NCBI GenBank assembly: GCA_963402885.1
Contig: OY727098.1
Span: forward strand, 23,226,417 to 23,290,416
Length of the DNA stretch: 64,000 bases
From: Antedon bifida
Lineage: Eukaryota > Echinodermata > Crinoidea > Comatulida > Antedonidae
Reading direction: 5' to 3'
Shown: positions 26,401 through 36,194 of the stretch, piece by piece
Layout: the number at the start of each line of letters is the position of its first letter
Position numbering within the stretch: the stretch's first letter is position 1
Notes under the pieces: generated by a model
What the model saw: only the letters and a program-made list of their open reading frames with translations
The model's database searches: none
Told to the model about the DNA's origin: nothing
Translations under genes and position numbers: made by a program

Positions 26401-27002
26401 AAACTATATTTAGTGTGAATCATTATCAGCCTACCATATTCTTCAATTGTTCTTGATCCTCTGGAGTCACCAACTTCTTTGAGGTTTCCTTGAAACTTCT
26501 TCAAAGTTGACACATCAAACTGATCTAATATCAATTTCTCATCCAGGTGTAACAGTAATTTCCAAATGCAACTGAAATCTTCTTTTAATTCATACAGAAA
26601 CTTCAAAGTTGTCAAATCTCCTGTAAATTGACGTCCAACTTCAATCAAAGCCAGACGAAAGTCAGAAAAGTGTTTTGACTCCTTTCTCACATCATACTTA
26701 TAGTCTGGAACCTTCCCGTTTTCAGCAACCAGTTTTTTCCTGACTCTTGTCCACAAGCGTTTGTTCCCAATCAAAAATAATATTTCATAAATCAAAGATA
26801 CATCTTTGGTTGTAATTAGATTGTGATTCATAAGTTTATCAAAATAATCAAGTGTGCTGCTTTTTGTGAACTTTTTCTCAAAAGCAAGCAAACTTAAAAT
26901 GTCCTTTTCTTTTGGAGTTGTTTCCCGTTTAACATGAGTAATGGCACTTAACAACTTGTCCTTTTCCACCAAAGTTTCTTCAGCTTGTTCTGCTCGATCC
27001 AT
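23431..27002 (-). CDS. Tandem death-effector-like, coiled-coil, filamin-like, beta-propeller protein (RING-less TRIM/NHL-like)
   Basis: Three exons join in frame to about 731 aa: 27002-26435 (donor GTAGGC), 26072-25977 (GTAAGT) and 24962-23431. Residues about 14-85 and 112-187 each look like a six-helix death-effector fold: the first ends LIGNKRLWTRV, in the place of the family's RxDL region, and the second begins FRLALIEVG. A short acidic linker follows (DIDTTDSSNP), then a strong coiled coil (about 225-315), a Cys pair motif CCPDC, a filamin-like Ig domain (about 365-467, with DLRDSAGNPV) and a C-terminal propeller (about 469-731) as in TRIM2/3/71-type proteins. RING and B-boxes are absent. 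The last exon alone is also open from an internal ATG at 25035, so a shorter form without DEDs is possible. DED proteins usually recruit caspases or signalling adaptors. Role here is unknown; the DED call is by pattern only. Confidence 0.72.
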
Positions 27003-27518
27003 TTTTGTTTTTCGTAGCTGGACAATTTTATCTGAATTTTATAATATTAATATTAAGATTGATGGAAATAGATGAAGTTTAATAATAATATTTATTTTAT
27101 TCCTGTTCAAAAGAAGGTGTATTGAAAAAAAAAAAATTGTTTTGTATAAACAAGGTTTTATGACTATAAAACCTTGATTATACAAAAACAATTTTGTTGT
27201 ATCACCCCCTACTAAATATATATGGGTCATTCTTCAGTAAGTGTCTAATTTTTGGTTTATTTTTTTATTTTATTTTAAAAGTTTATTCAGATAAATGAAC
27301 ATGTATTACATGGCAAGCGTATGTTTGGCGCAATTTTTATTATATATTTCGTATTTATAAATACATGGTTCCATGTTGCTGTCATATCTGTCACATTTAT
27401 GGAATATACAAAGATAGACACAATAACGGGTTAGGAATTATAACATTATTTCTATTATTAATTCTTTGATACTATACAGTGTTTTTTCTTGATTAATAAA
27501 AAAATGATTGTTAAAACA

Positions 27519-28076
27519 TTTATTAGTATGATGTTATACATTCAAAACCATTTACTATTCCAAAAAATAATAAATTTCAGAAAATAGTATGACTGTCACT
27601 GATGTTTTACGTTTATTAGTATGATGTTATACATTCAAAACCATTTACTATTCCAAAAAATAATAAATTTCAGAAAATAGTATGACTGTCACTGATGTTT
27701 TACGTTTATTAGTATGATGTTATACATTCAAAACCATTTACTATTCCAAAAAATAATAAATTTCAGAAAATAGTATGACTGTCACTGATGTTTTACGTTT
27801 ATTAGTATGATGTTATACATTCAAAACCATTTACTATTCCAAAAAATAATAAATTTCAGAAAATAGTATGACTGTCACTGATGTTTTACATTTATTAGTA
27901 TGATGTTATACATTCAAAACCATTTACTATTCCAAAAAATAATAAATTTCAGAAAATAGTATGACTGTCACTGATGTTTTACGTTTATTAGTATGATGTT
28001 ATACATTCAAAACCATTTACTATTCCAAAAAATAATAAATTTCAGAAAATAGTATGACTGTCACTGATGTTTTACA
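27519..28076. repeat. Six-copy 93-bp tandem satellite-like array
   Basis: Units begin TTTATTAGTATGATGTTATA at 27519, 27612, 27705, 27798, 27891 and 27984, exactly 93 bp apart, and end ACTGATGTTTTAC. Copies are almost identical; I noticed only an ACG/ACA change at one unit boundary. Confidence 0.97.
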
Positions 28077-28561
28077 AAATTATGTTAAAGTAATACATTA
28101 CTAACCATTGACATAGTAGAAGAATTGTTTATATTTCAATTATACCACATAATTGCGTTCATTACTGAAATATTTTAGGATTTAAAAGGAAAAAATATCC
28201 ATGTGACGGAGATTAAACCGTGACGGATATGACGAACCTCAAAAATCATGTAATAACATAATAAAGATATACAAAACAAAATGTACAACAAAAAAAGCCC
28301 TTGGCAATAACAAAAAGTCATCTCCGTCCGTGACAGAGATGATGTATTTAGCATAGGACAGCCCATGATCACCTCATAGGCATGTCTGACAGCGACTTCC
28401 AGTTGAAAAAAAAAACATAAATTATAATTATTTTATATTTATGAGTTCTATACCTTTCGGATGACATTCACTAAAGGTTTTATTAGCTTTTTTCCTCTTT
28501 CACTGAAAGTGCGGATAGTTTTATTTTCATATCTTCGCATGTTTACAATGCACAATCATTT

Positions 28562-28577
28562 CCCCCCCCCCCCCCCC
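28562..28577. repeat. C homopolymer run
   Basis: An uninterrupted run of about 16 C in an AT-rich intergenic region. Length may be unreliable in the assembly. Confidence 0.9.
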
Positions 28578-29039
28578 ATTCATTAAACTGTAGACGGCAC
28601 ATTTAAATTATGTGACGGTATACAACACAAAAGTGCGGGACAAGATTTTTCCAAACAAAAACTTTAAAAGTTTGAGATTTAATGTATGTAGAGATGTATT
28701 TTGAATAATAAAATTGCATGAACTAACTTTTTACAATATTTTCATTAACAAAAGTGCTGTTATCAAATATATACGGCGATCATAAAATTGAAGATGTACA
28801 TCGGGACATGAGGTTTTAGGGGGTTGCCTGAAACATTTTTACAAAAATTAACAATATCAATGTTATTATCTTTTTTGTTTTATGTAATTAATTATATTTA
28901 GAATAATGTTGTTTATGATATAGGCCTACGTCAAGAATTTTTATTTTTCAATGATGAATTTTCAGTCTCTATCCCACCAAAGTATCGGGACACGATTTTA
29001 GACACTTATTGAAGAATGACCAATATGGTACAAAATCAA

Positions 29040-29480
29040 AAATATTTGGGTAGATTATAGGCCTACATAGCCTAGGCCTAACAGTAACAACTCCCTGGTC
29101 CAACTTTCCATCAGGATCTTCCCCAATAATATGGTTGAATCTTTGATTCAAATCAAAGCTAAGCCACTCAAAAAGGGCAGCCCAGAGGCCATGCCAACTC
29201 CTACACTAGGCAGGCCTAGGCCTAGCTAGTAAGTAGAGGGATCCGTAAGTAGTAGTAGGGCCTAGTAGGGCCTAGCTCCTTTCGTTAGTTAGGCCTCGCC
29301 CTAGCTCTAGCAGGGATTTCTCCCTCTAGCAGTAGGTAGGGCCTAGCTAGGCCTAATAACTGTAGAAGGGCCTCTACTCTAGGCCTACTAGCTAGGCCTA
29401 TGCTAGGGCCTAGAGCCTAGCTAGTATTTTAGTAGGCCCTAGATAGCTACTAAAAGTAGCCTAGAGAGAGTACTAGCAAT
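29040..29480. repeat. AGGCCTAG / CTAG palindrome-rich patch
   Basis: Dense overlapping copies of AGGCCTA, CTAGGCCTAG, TAGTAG and GGGCCTAG, much richer in G+C than its surroundings. Similar smaller patches are at about 5905-6110 and 6720-6960. Function unknown. Confidence 0.8.
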
Positions 29481-30068
29481 TAGGTTGGCAGAGAGTAGGC
29501 TATATCCCACCTTTCCTGTTTTTTTTCCTTTCCTTTTATTACTTTTTTTGTCTTTAGCCTAGCCCGGCGATTTACACAAAAATCCCCAAAAGGTATTTTT
29601 AGATTATTACATTTATGGGATTATTAGAGGGCGTACTGTGATTTTCCCGTCAGAGAGCATGCGCGCACGAGTATCTAGATATTGTGATGGAAGGATTACT
29701 GTATTAGCCTTGTGCCTTGAAATCTCGACATTATTATATTTTATTCTTTCTATTCTTTTCTATTTTTACAAAATGAACGTTTTAATGAGAGTTTTGTCTT
29801 ACCAAAAATATATCAGATCTGACGAATGCAAAGAGTATTATATATTTAAAATAATGTTGGTTGATCCTATTCCTAAATAAAAGAATAATTATTTGTTTCT
29901 CCTGGTCCCGCTCCTTGTAGGCCTGAAATATTTAGGTGGAAATTTATCGACACGACAAGGTCTAAAATATGGTCTTAGATGGGACGATTAAATAATGTTT
30001 TATTTCGTGTTATTGAAGAAATAAAAGAATTGTCATTGTCGGGCGGTAATTCTTATGAATCTTTTATT

Positions 30069-30246
30069 CAATAAAACAACATCGATTTAGTCACCCATTG
30101 GATTCAATAGCATTAATTCAATATTGTCTTACCCGAGGGTGACAACAAATGTCTTCAATCGATTCTCTTTTTTCTACAATGTTGCCACCCATGGCTATAT
30201 TGAATTCAATGAAGGTGTGGTAAACTAAATCGATGTTTTATTGTAT
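30069..30246. repeat. Imperfect inverted repeat (foldback/MITE-like) upstream of the DNase gene
   Basis: The left arm contains AATAAAACAACATCGATTTAG and the right arm CTAAATCGATGTTTTATTG; inner stretches (CACCCATTGGATTCAATAG versus CTATATTGAATTCAATGAAG) also pair. It ends about 110 bp before the DNase start codon. Confidence 0.7.
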
Positions 30247-30356
30247 AAAAGTTGGCTGTTTCCCAGCAACATTCACTCTGCTCAACCTAGCCTGAGCTCC
30301 GTGGTGTCATTAAGTTAACAACTTCCGTACGGGATAGTCAGATATTCAATTTTATA

Positions 30357-33300
30357 ATGGCTGTAAGACCACAAATTCTTCTGGCTATATTCTGCCTCAT
30401 AACTCTCACTCAAGTCTACTCAATAAAGATTGGGTCTTTCAATATTCAACTTTTCGGGCAATCTAAAGTTGCTAAAGATGACGTCGTAGATGTTTTGGTA
30501 CAGGTATGTTAAAGTATTTTCTTTTTAGTTTTAAACAAGGCCATATACATGGCTGCATTCGCATGCTCAAGTTAGTGTTTACCGACCAACCGACCGAAAT
30601 AGTGAGCTGTAGAGTCGCATTGCACGCGACTAAACATAGAATAAAATAGAACAGAATAGTAAGATAAGTAAGAAAAACATGTGCTACTTAAATACAAGAT
30701 ACAAGACAATTTATGTAACCTCTTCAGCTAGCAGGCCTATAATTAAATGTATATAGATAAGAATAATCACAACTTTGGTCATAGCCTATACCATAATTGT
30801 TGAATGCATTTTTTATTCGTTTGTTTAAGATTTTGAACCGCTATGATTTGTTGCTTATCATGGAAATTCGTGACAAAGCCGGTACTGCAATAGTGGAACT
30901 ATTGGATGCACTCAATAAGTAAGTCTAGTGACGTAGCCACAATGTACCTATCAAAATAAATAAATGTAGAATAAAGCAAACAGAAATGGGTTTATTATTC
31001 TTTTAAACGAAACCATGTCTGCTAAACTGTGATAAACAATGTTTTTACACAGCTGGTTTAAAATAGGCATCATTACAATAATTTTAATATATAACAATAA
31101 TTTATTTTGTAGTAAAGTATTTATTTTGATTTAAATATAAATCTGACCCAAACAAATTTGAAACATTGTTAGGCCAAAACATTGCATCACAGAGCTAATA
31201 TTAATTTAGAATCATCTGCCACTACTACTAAATTAATATTAGTGTTTTCATCCAAAGTTTAGTGTTTTTACGACTATTAACACAGATGAACATGTTAATA
31301 AATGTTGATAAACTTACCTTAATTTCAGTGTTTCATCAGAAGATTATAAGATGGTCATAAGTAGCAGGACTGGTAGATCAACATCAAAGGAACAATATAC
31401 ATTCTTTTATAAGTAAGTGATACTACACTGAACATACACAATTTATAATACTTATCTTTAAGAAGTAGTGCCAGAAAATGATTGTGATTTTAATTCCAAC
31501 TATTTCGCAACGATCTTTTATTTTCACGATTTGCATTTTCTATAATTTGCCCAACAAAATTGGTTGTCCTCATCGTCAAATTGGCGATTGTATTTCGCCT
31601 CCCCTCTGGACGTCAAACAATTGATCATGAAAACGGCGGTGATTTAATCAAGTTTATCAAATAAGTGCTCTTTATATCAGATCTTTCTTTTGTAAAAATG
31701 CTTAGCGTCTGCACTCTGCGAAATATCATCATTTACATTTTATTTTATTTTATTTATTAAGGCCTGAACTCTTTGAGGTGACAGACCAATATGAATATGA
31801 CGATGGTGATGAGGAATTAAAGGAAGATACATTTGAACGGGAACCTTTTATAGTTCGCTTCAGTTCTCCATCAACAGGTAGGTTGATTTTGTTTTATCTT
31901 TTATGGCGTACACACCACGTTTATTCACATTAATATCATCATAGTCATGCCATCACTATAACATCTTCATTATTACTTTCATTGTTATCCATTATTGTTT
32001 TTTTTTCTAATGTTTTTTTTATCAGTGATAAAGTGGTATACAATTTTAAATTTTGTAAATTCACTTTATATTACATATTACCTCTTTTTAAGTTAAGTTG
32101 TTGTTACTAACAATATAATATTCTAATCAATGGGCCTACACAATACATCTGTTTTTATAAGAATGCTTGTTAATTATGGCTTGTGCCATGAAAAGGTTTA
32201 ATGTAGGCCTACTTTGCACATTTTATACTCAACAAAACAAAAGTACAATACCCTAATTGAAAATGCAACAGCAGTTTTTGTCACATTTAAACATATTTTT
32301 ATAAGTGGAACAATTTAGTTAATAATTAATTATTGTCTTCTTTGTTTCAATTTTAATTGCTACTGCAGTGGTGAATGATTTTGCAATGGTTGGTATACAT
32401 ACTAAACCTGATGATGCCTTTAATGAAATTGACACCCTGGCTGATGTGTATGATGACATAATCGAAAAGTGGAACATCGAGGTAAAAGAACAGATTGTCT
32501 TAACAACTTTAATTAACTATGTATGTGGCATGCCAACATACATCGATTTTTTCATAAATAAGTGATATTATTTGCCCCATTATGACTACTATTTTCTACT
32601 TTAAAATTCATCACATTGTGATAACTTTTCTTTTAACAGGATGTCATTATAGCTGGAGATTTCAACGCAGGTTGTTCGTATGTTCAGGATTGGACTGGTA
32701 ATCGACTGAGACAAGATAGATTCAAGTGGCTGGTAAAAGATGATGCAGACACTAATGTTGCCCACAAGCAATGTGCATATGACAGGTAATATTTCTAAGG
32801 CTCTGTCTACACTATCACACTTTATGTGACAACAAATGTGATGTGCTCATATATGGACATGATGATGTCATATCACTACCATATTTGAGCATATCACTAC
32901 TTTATGTCAAACTAGTTTATAGTGTAAACAGAAATCAAAGGAATGAAGAATGAAATGCCCTATATTCCGATGAACACCATTGTAGTAGAACTCTTAATAA
33001 AGTGACACCTTCCTTAGTGTAAGTGTTAAAAAACACATTTCCATTCTTTCACATAAAAGTGTCTCCTGAATAGGGGTGTCCCAAAGAATGGGTTGTCATT
33101 GCTGCTTCAGACAAGCAATTATTAGACCGGCACATCATGAACAATAGCTACATTTAAAACAGACAATATTAACAAGGTACATTGTTTCTATATAAAGTGA
33201 TGAGTACTTTGAATTAACATTGCATTGTTTTTGTTTGGTATTTCACAATTTCAGGTTTGTTATTGGTGGAAACAGTCTCTTTGAAGGAGTGAAACCACAG

Positions 33301-33781
33301 TCAACACAAGTGTTTAATTTTAGTGCTAAATATGGGCTGGATGAGGAATTTGTAAGTACAGTATTAAATTTTTAATTTACTTATTGCATTTAATTTAAAA
33401 TCAATATCACTGTTGTCAACAACAAATTACAAAATTATAACCATTGTATTTTTATATAGACCCTAATAATATTGTTATCTTCATATCAAATATCAACATT
33501 ATTTCATTTTTGTAGACAAAGACAGTTAGCGACCACTACCCAATCGAATTCCAGCTTTTAGAGATTCAAAGGTAATAGAACATTCTGTGTATTGATAACA
33601 ATAATAATAAATGCTTCCCTCAAGTAAATGTCACCCTCGAATAAGCGTCCACCACCACCCCGAACATTAAACGAATTGGGGCATTTATTCGTATGTAATA
33701 TGTTTCTGTTTTTATTTTAGCCCCAAAGTCCTATATAATATAGAAGAAGAGATGACACGTTTAGTACTCGACGAATTGTAG
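30357..33781 (+). CDS. Secreted deoxyribonuclease I family endonuclease
   Basis: Nine exons join in frame to 302 aa, close to vertebrate DNase1/DNase1L3: 30357-30503, 30830-30918, 31329-31412, 31762-31877, 32369-32481, 32640-32785, 33255-33351, 33516-33571, 33721-33781. DNase I enzymes cut DNA with Mg2+/Ca2+ in extracellular fluid or dying cells. A signal peptide (MAVRPQILLAIFCLITLTQVYS) precedes IKIGSFNIQLFG. Catalytic elements are in place: the acid in IMEIRD, the histidine in GIHTKPDDA, GDFNAGCSYV with its Asp, CAYDR, and the terminal SDHYPIEF histidine. FEREPFIVRFSSP is typical of the family. No long basic C-terminal tail as in DNase1L3 is present; the protein ends soon after SDHYPIEFQL. 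Active enzyme expected. Confidence 0.94.
32797..32934. mobile_element. MITE-like element in DNase intron 6
   Basis: It starts CTCTGTCTACACTATCAC and ends ATAGTGTAAACAGAA, so the ends are imperfect inverted repeats. The core (TATATGGACATGATGATG then CATATCACTACCATATTTG) recurs inverted at about 13195-13400. Confidence 0.6.
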
Positions 33782-35785
33782 AAAGGTTACTTGGATAGCA
33801 CCAAGTGGGCCAGGCCACTTGGGGTATTGCACGTGAGAAAAAAAAACATGGAACTCGGCAACAGATCCAATAGAAGCGTAACCAATGCAGTAATAATTAA
33901 TGTGCATCACCTCAACAGTTATTCATAGATAGAGTGTGCAAGGAAAAAAGACCATAGGAAGACTATAACTTAAGGAACCAAATAAAAAAATATTTAAAAG
34001 GAAAAAATGTAGATATTAACACAATAACAAACCATCCTGCACTAAACTGAACAAGGTCATAATGACTGCAGTCGCGTACGCAAATTTGAGTTAGTGTGTA
34101 CTGACCGACCGACCAACCGACTAACCGAAATTGCTGGAAATGTTTAAAACATTTATATTTTCCTCCAAGTATTATCCACTGTCAAAATAACGAAAAAATA
34201 TGAATATGAGTTAGTGTTTACCGACCAACTGAAGTTGCTGAAAATGTTAAAAATGGCATAGTGAGCTATAGCCTATAGCTAGAAATGGAAACAAATCGTG
34301 GAAAGCGTACTGTTTGAATGACGTAAAACATTGTTAAGAAAAAGAGAAACATCTAATTGGAGATACAAATTCATTTATTTTTTCAGGCAAAATATAGTGA
34401 GGAACTACTTATAGCAACATTTTAGGTGCCATGATCTTCCTTGTAGCTCACCAACAATGGAAATATAATATTGTTCTCATCAATAAACGTGCGTTATGTT
34501 CATACCTTTCCCATCCAAAAAAATAGTTTAAGTAGACATGTCAAGTTTGTTTGCAGTTAAAGTATAATATGTTGTCGAGTATGTTTGCAGTTAAATTATT
34601 TTTCTTTATAATTAATGTATTAAGATCGTTGTAGTACGGTAGATTGTTATGCGGTGTGTACTGATGTGTTATTTAATATTGTACTCTATGGTATAGGCCT
34701 AATAAACTATATTTCTTACGATTTTATATATGATGTCATGTTCATTATTAAAAAATATTCAATTTACCACGTAAGACATTCCTGGTACTGTATCTAGTTT
34801 TCTCCAGTATCATAGGAATTTAGTAATACATCACATGTATCTCCTAGCATTATACCATAACCCTTAAACTTACACAATACATGCATCACATATGATATTA
34901 ATGATATATGCTGTATTTACAGAAAAGAGTGAATAAACTCTTCACTGGTATTACCATATTCCTATGATAGGCCTTATGTACAAAGAAGCTAGTGCCGGGT
35001 ACATCAAACAGTTATGCAATTCTATTCGCTTAAATAGCCGTATTGTTAAAGATTATACGACATAAAACACCTTGTAACCTTTGTGTGTTTTATTGCTAAT
35101 ACGGTAGCTTGTTATCAAATAATTGTTGCAATGTTTTGATAAGCCAATCTATATGACTTTTCAATGCACTTTTCTCACTTCCTCGTTCTGTTCAGCAGGG
35201 CAAAGATAATATAAAATTATAACGATTTTCTTACATTTAGGACAAAAATTAAATTCAGAAATTAATTTTAAGTATTCCAAATTTATTCTTATATGTCATC
35301 ATTTATGGTGTAGGAAGTGAAAAATAGGCTTGATATTAACGCGAAATCATTATGAATGAAATGTATGACGTATCCTGCAACCTCGCCTATTCGTAAGTGG
35401 CGAAACTAAAATTGTCCTATTATTTGTATCTACTTCCCTGTTTCGTTTCATTACTTCATACTTCCTCCAGAGGAACATGTGTTTAGGACGAAATTGATTT
35501 CCTTCTGTAAGCGAAGCTCCGTAAGTATCCTTCAGCAGGTTCGACAAAGTGTGCCTAGATAGTGAAAAGATATGTAGTAATATATTTTAAAACGCACTTC
35601 CAGATGATAATGATGCAACATGATTTAGTCCGCACAGTGAAAAACATCATGGTCAGATTTCTTATATTGAAAGTATTATTTTTATTTGTTCTATTATAAT
35701 TCTCTCATCTTTGAATTGTAATTCACCAATGTCGAAGTAGAATAACACTTACAAATTTCATATCATTTTTATAATTTAGAAAAGT
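33782..35785 (+). other. DNase 3' UTR and intergenic region before the Tie-like array
   Basis: The likely polyadenylation signal AATAAA is at 34701-34706. Two stretches (about 34075-34140 and 34205-34270) contain GTTAGTGTKTACYGACC-type sequence that also occurs at 30570-30620 in the DNase gene. The first copy of a 135-bp direct repeat is at 35351-35485. No gene is seen. Confidence 0.5.
34701..34706 (+). promoter_or_regulatory. Polyadenylation signal, DNase gene
   Basis: AATAAA about 920 bp after the stop; inferred from position. Confidence 0.4.
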
Positions 35786-36194
35786 ATGGTTGTCACAGTT
35801 GTAATCTTTCTTCAAGTTATGACTTCATGTCTGGGTAAGTTTTTAAATATTTATATAAGAACGATAATTCATTTAATTAAAAAAAAATATTCTTGGGTTA
35901 ATTATTGCAGGTCTTCGTAAAAGTTTAGAATTGTTGACCCTATATTGTATGCGTTTTGGTAATAATTGCATATGTAAAACTTACTTTAATTACTACCAGG
36001 CCTATTTCATAGTTTAAGAATTATTTGTGTACATAGGCCAGTTAAATAAAACAATCTATATGAATGAAATGTATGGACGTATCCTGTAACCTCGCCTATT
36101 CGTAAGTGGCGAAACTAAAATTGTCCTATTATTTGTATCTACTTCCCTGTTTCGTTTCATTACTTCATACTTCCTCCAGAGGAACATCGTGTTT
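35351..36194. repeat. 135-bp direct repeat pair flanking the copy 1 signal-peptide exon
   Basis: TATGAATGAAATGTATG through AGAGGAACAT...GTTTA occurs at 35351-35485 and 36059-36194, about 97% alike. The first coding exon of Tie-like copy 1 (35786-35834) lies between the two copies. Confidence 0.9.

Larger units (their letters stand above)
27003..30356. other. Divergent intergenic region between the DED-propeller and DNase genes
   Basis: About 3.3 kb without a supported gene. It contains the 93-bp array (27519-28076), a C homopolymer (28562-28577), an AGGCCTAG/CTAG-rich patch (29040-29480) and an imperfect inverted repeat (30069-30246). It must hold the promoters of both flanking genes. Confidence 0.5.

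Noticed and set aside
27519-28076. CRISPR-like array
   Set aside because: Units are head-to-tail 93-mers without distinct spacers, in an animal genome.
29100-29200. Minus-strand open stretch with protein-like content (WAALFEWL, LNQRFNHIIGEDP), with an AG acceptor-like start near 29200
   Set aside because: Suggestive of a single exon, but no convincing donor, no start codon in frame and no partner exons were found.
35350-35547. 65-codon minus-strand frame
   Set aside because: Mostly made of the 135-bp direct repeat; the second copy at 36059 has a 1-nt insertion that breaks the frame.
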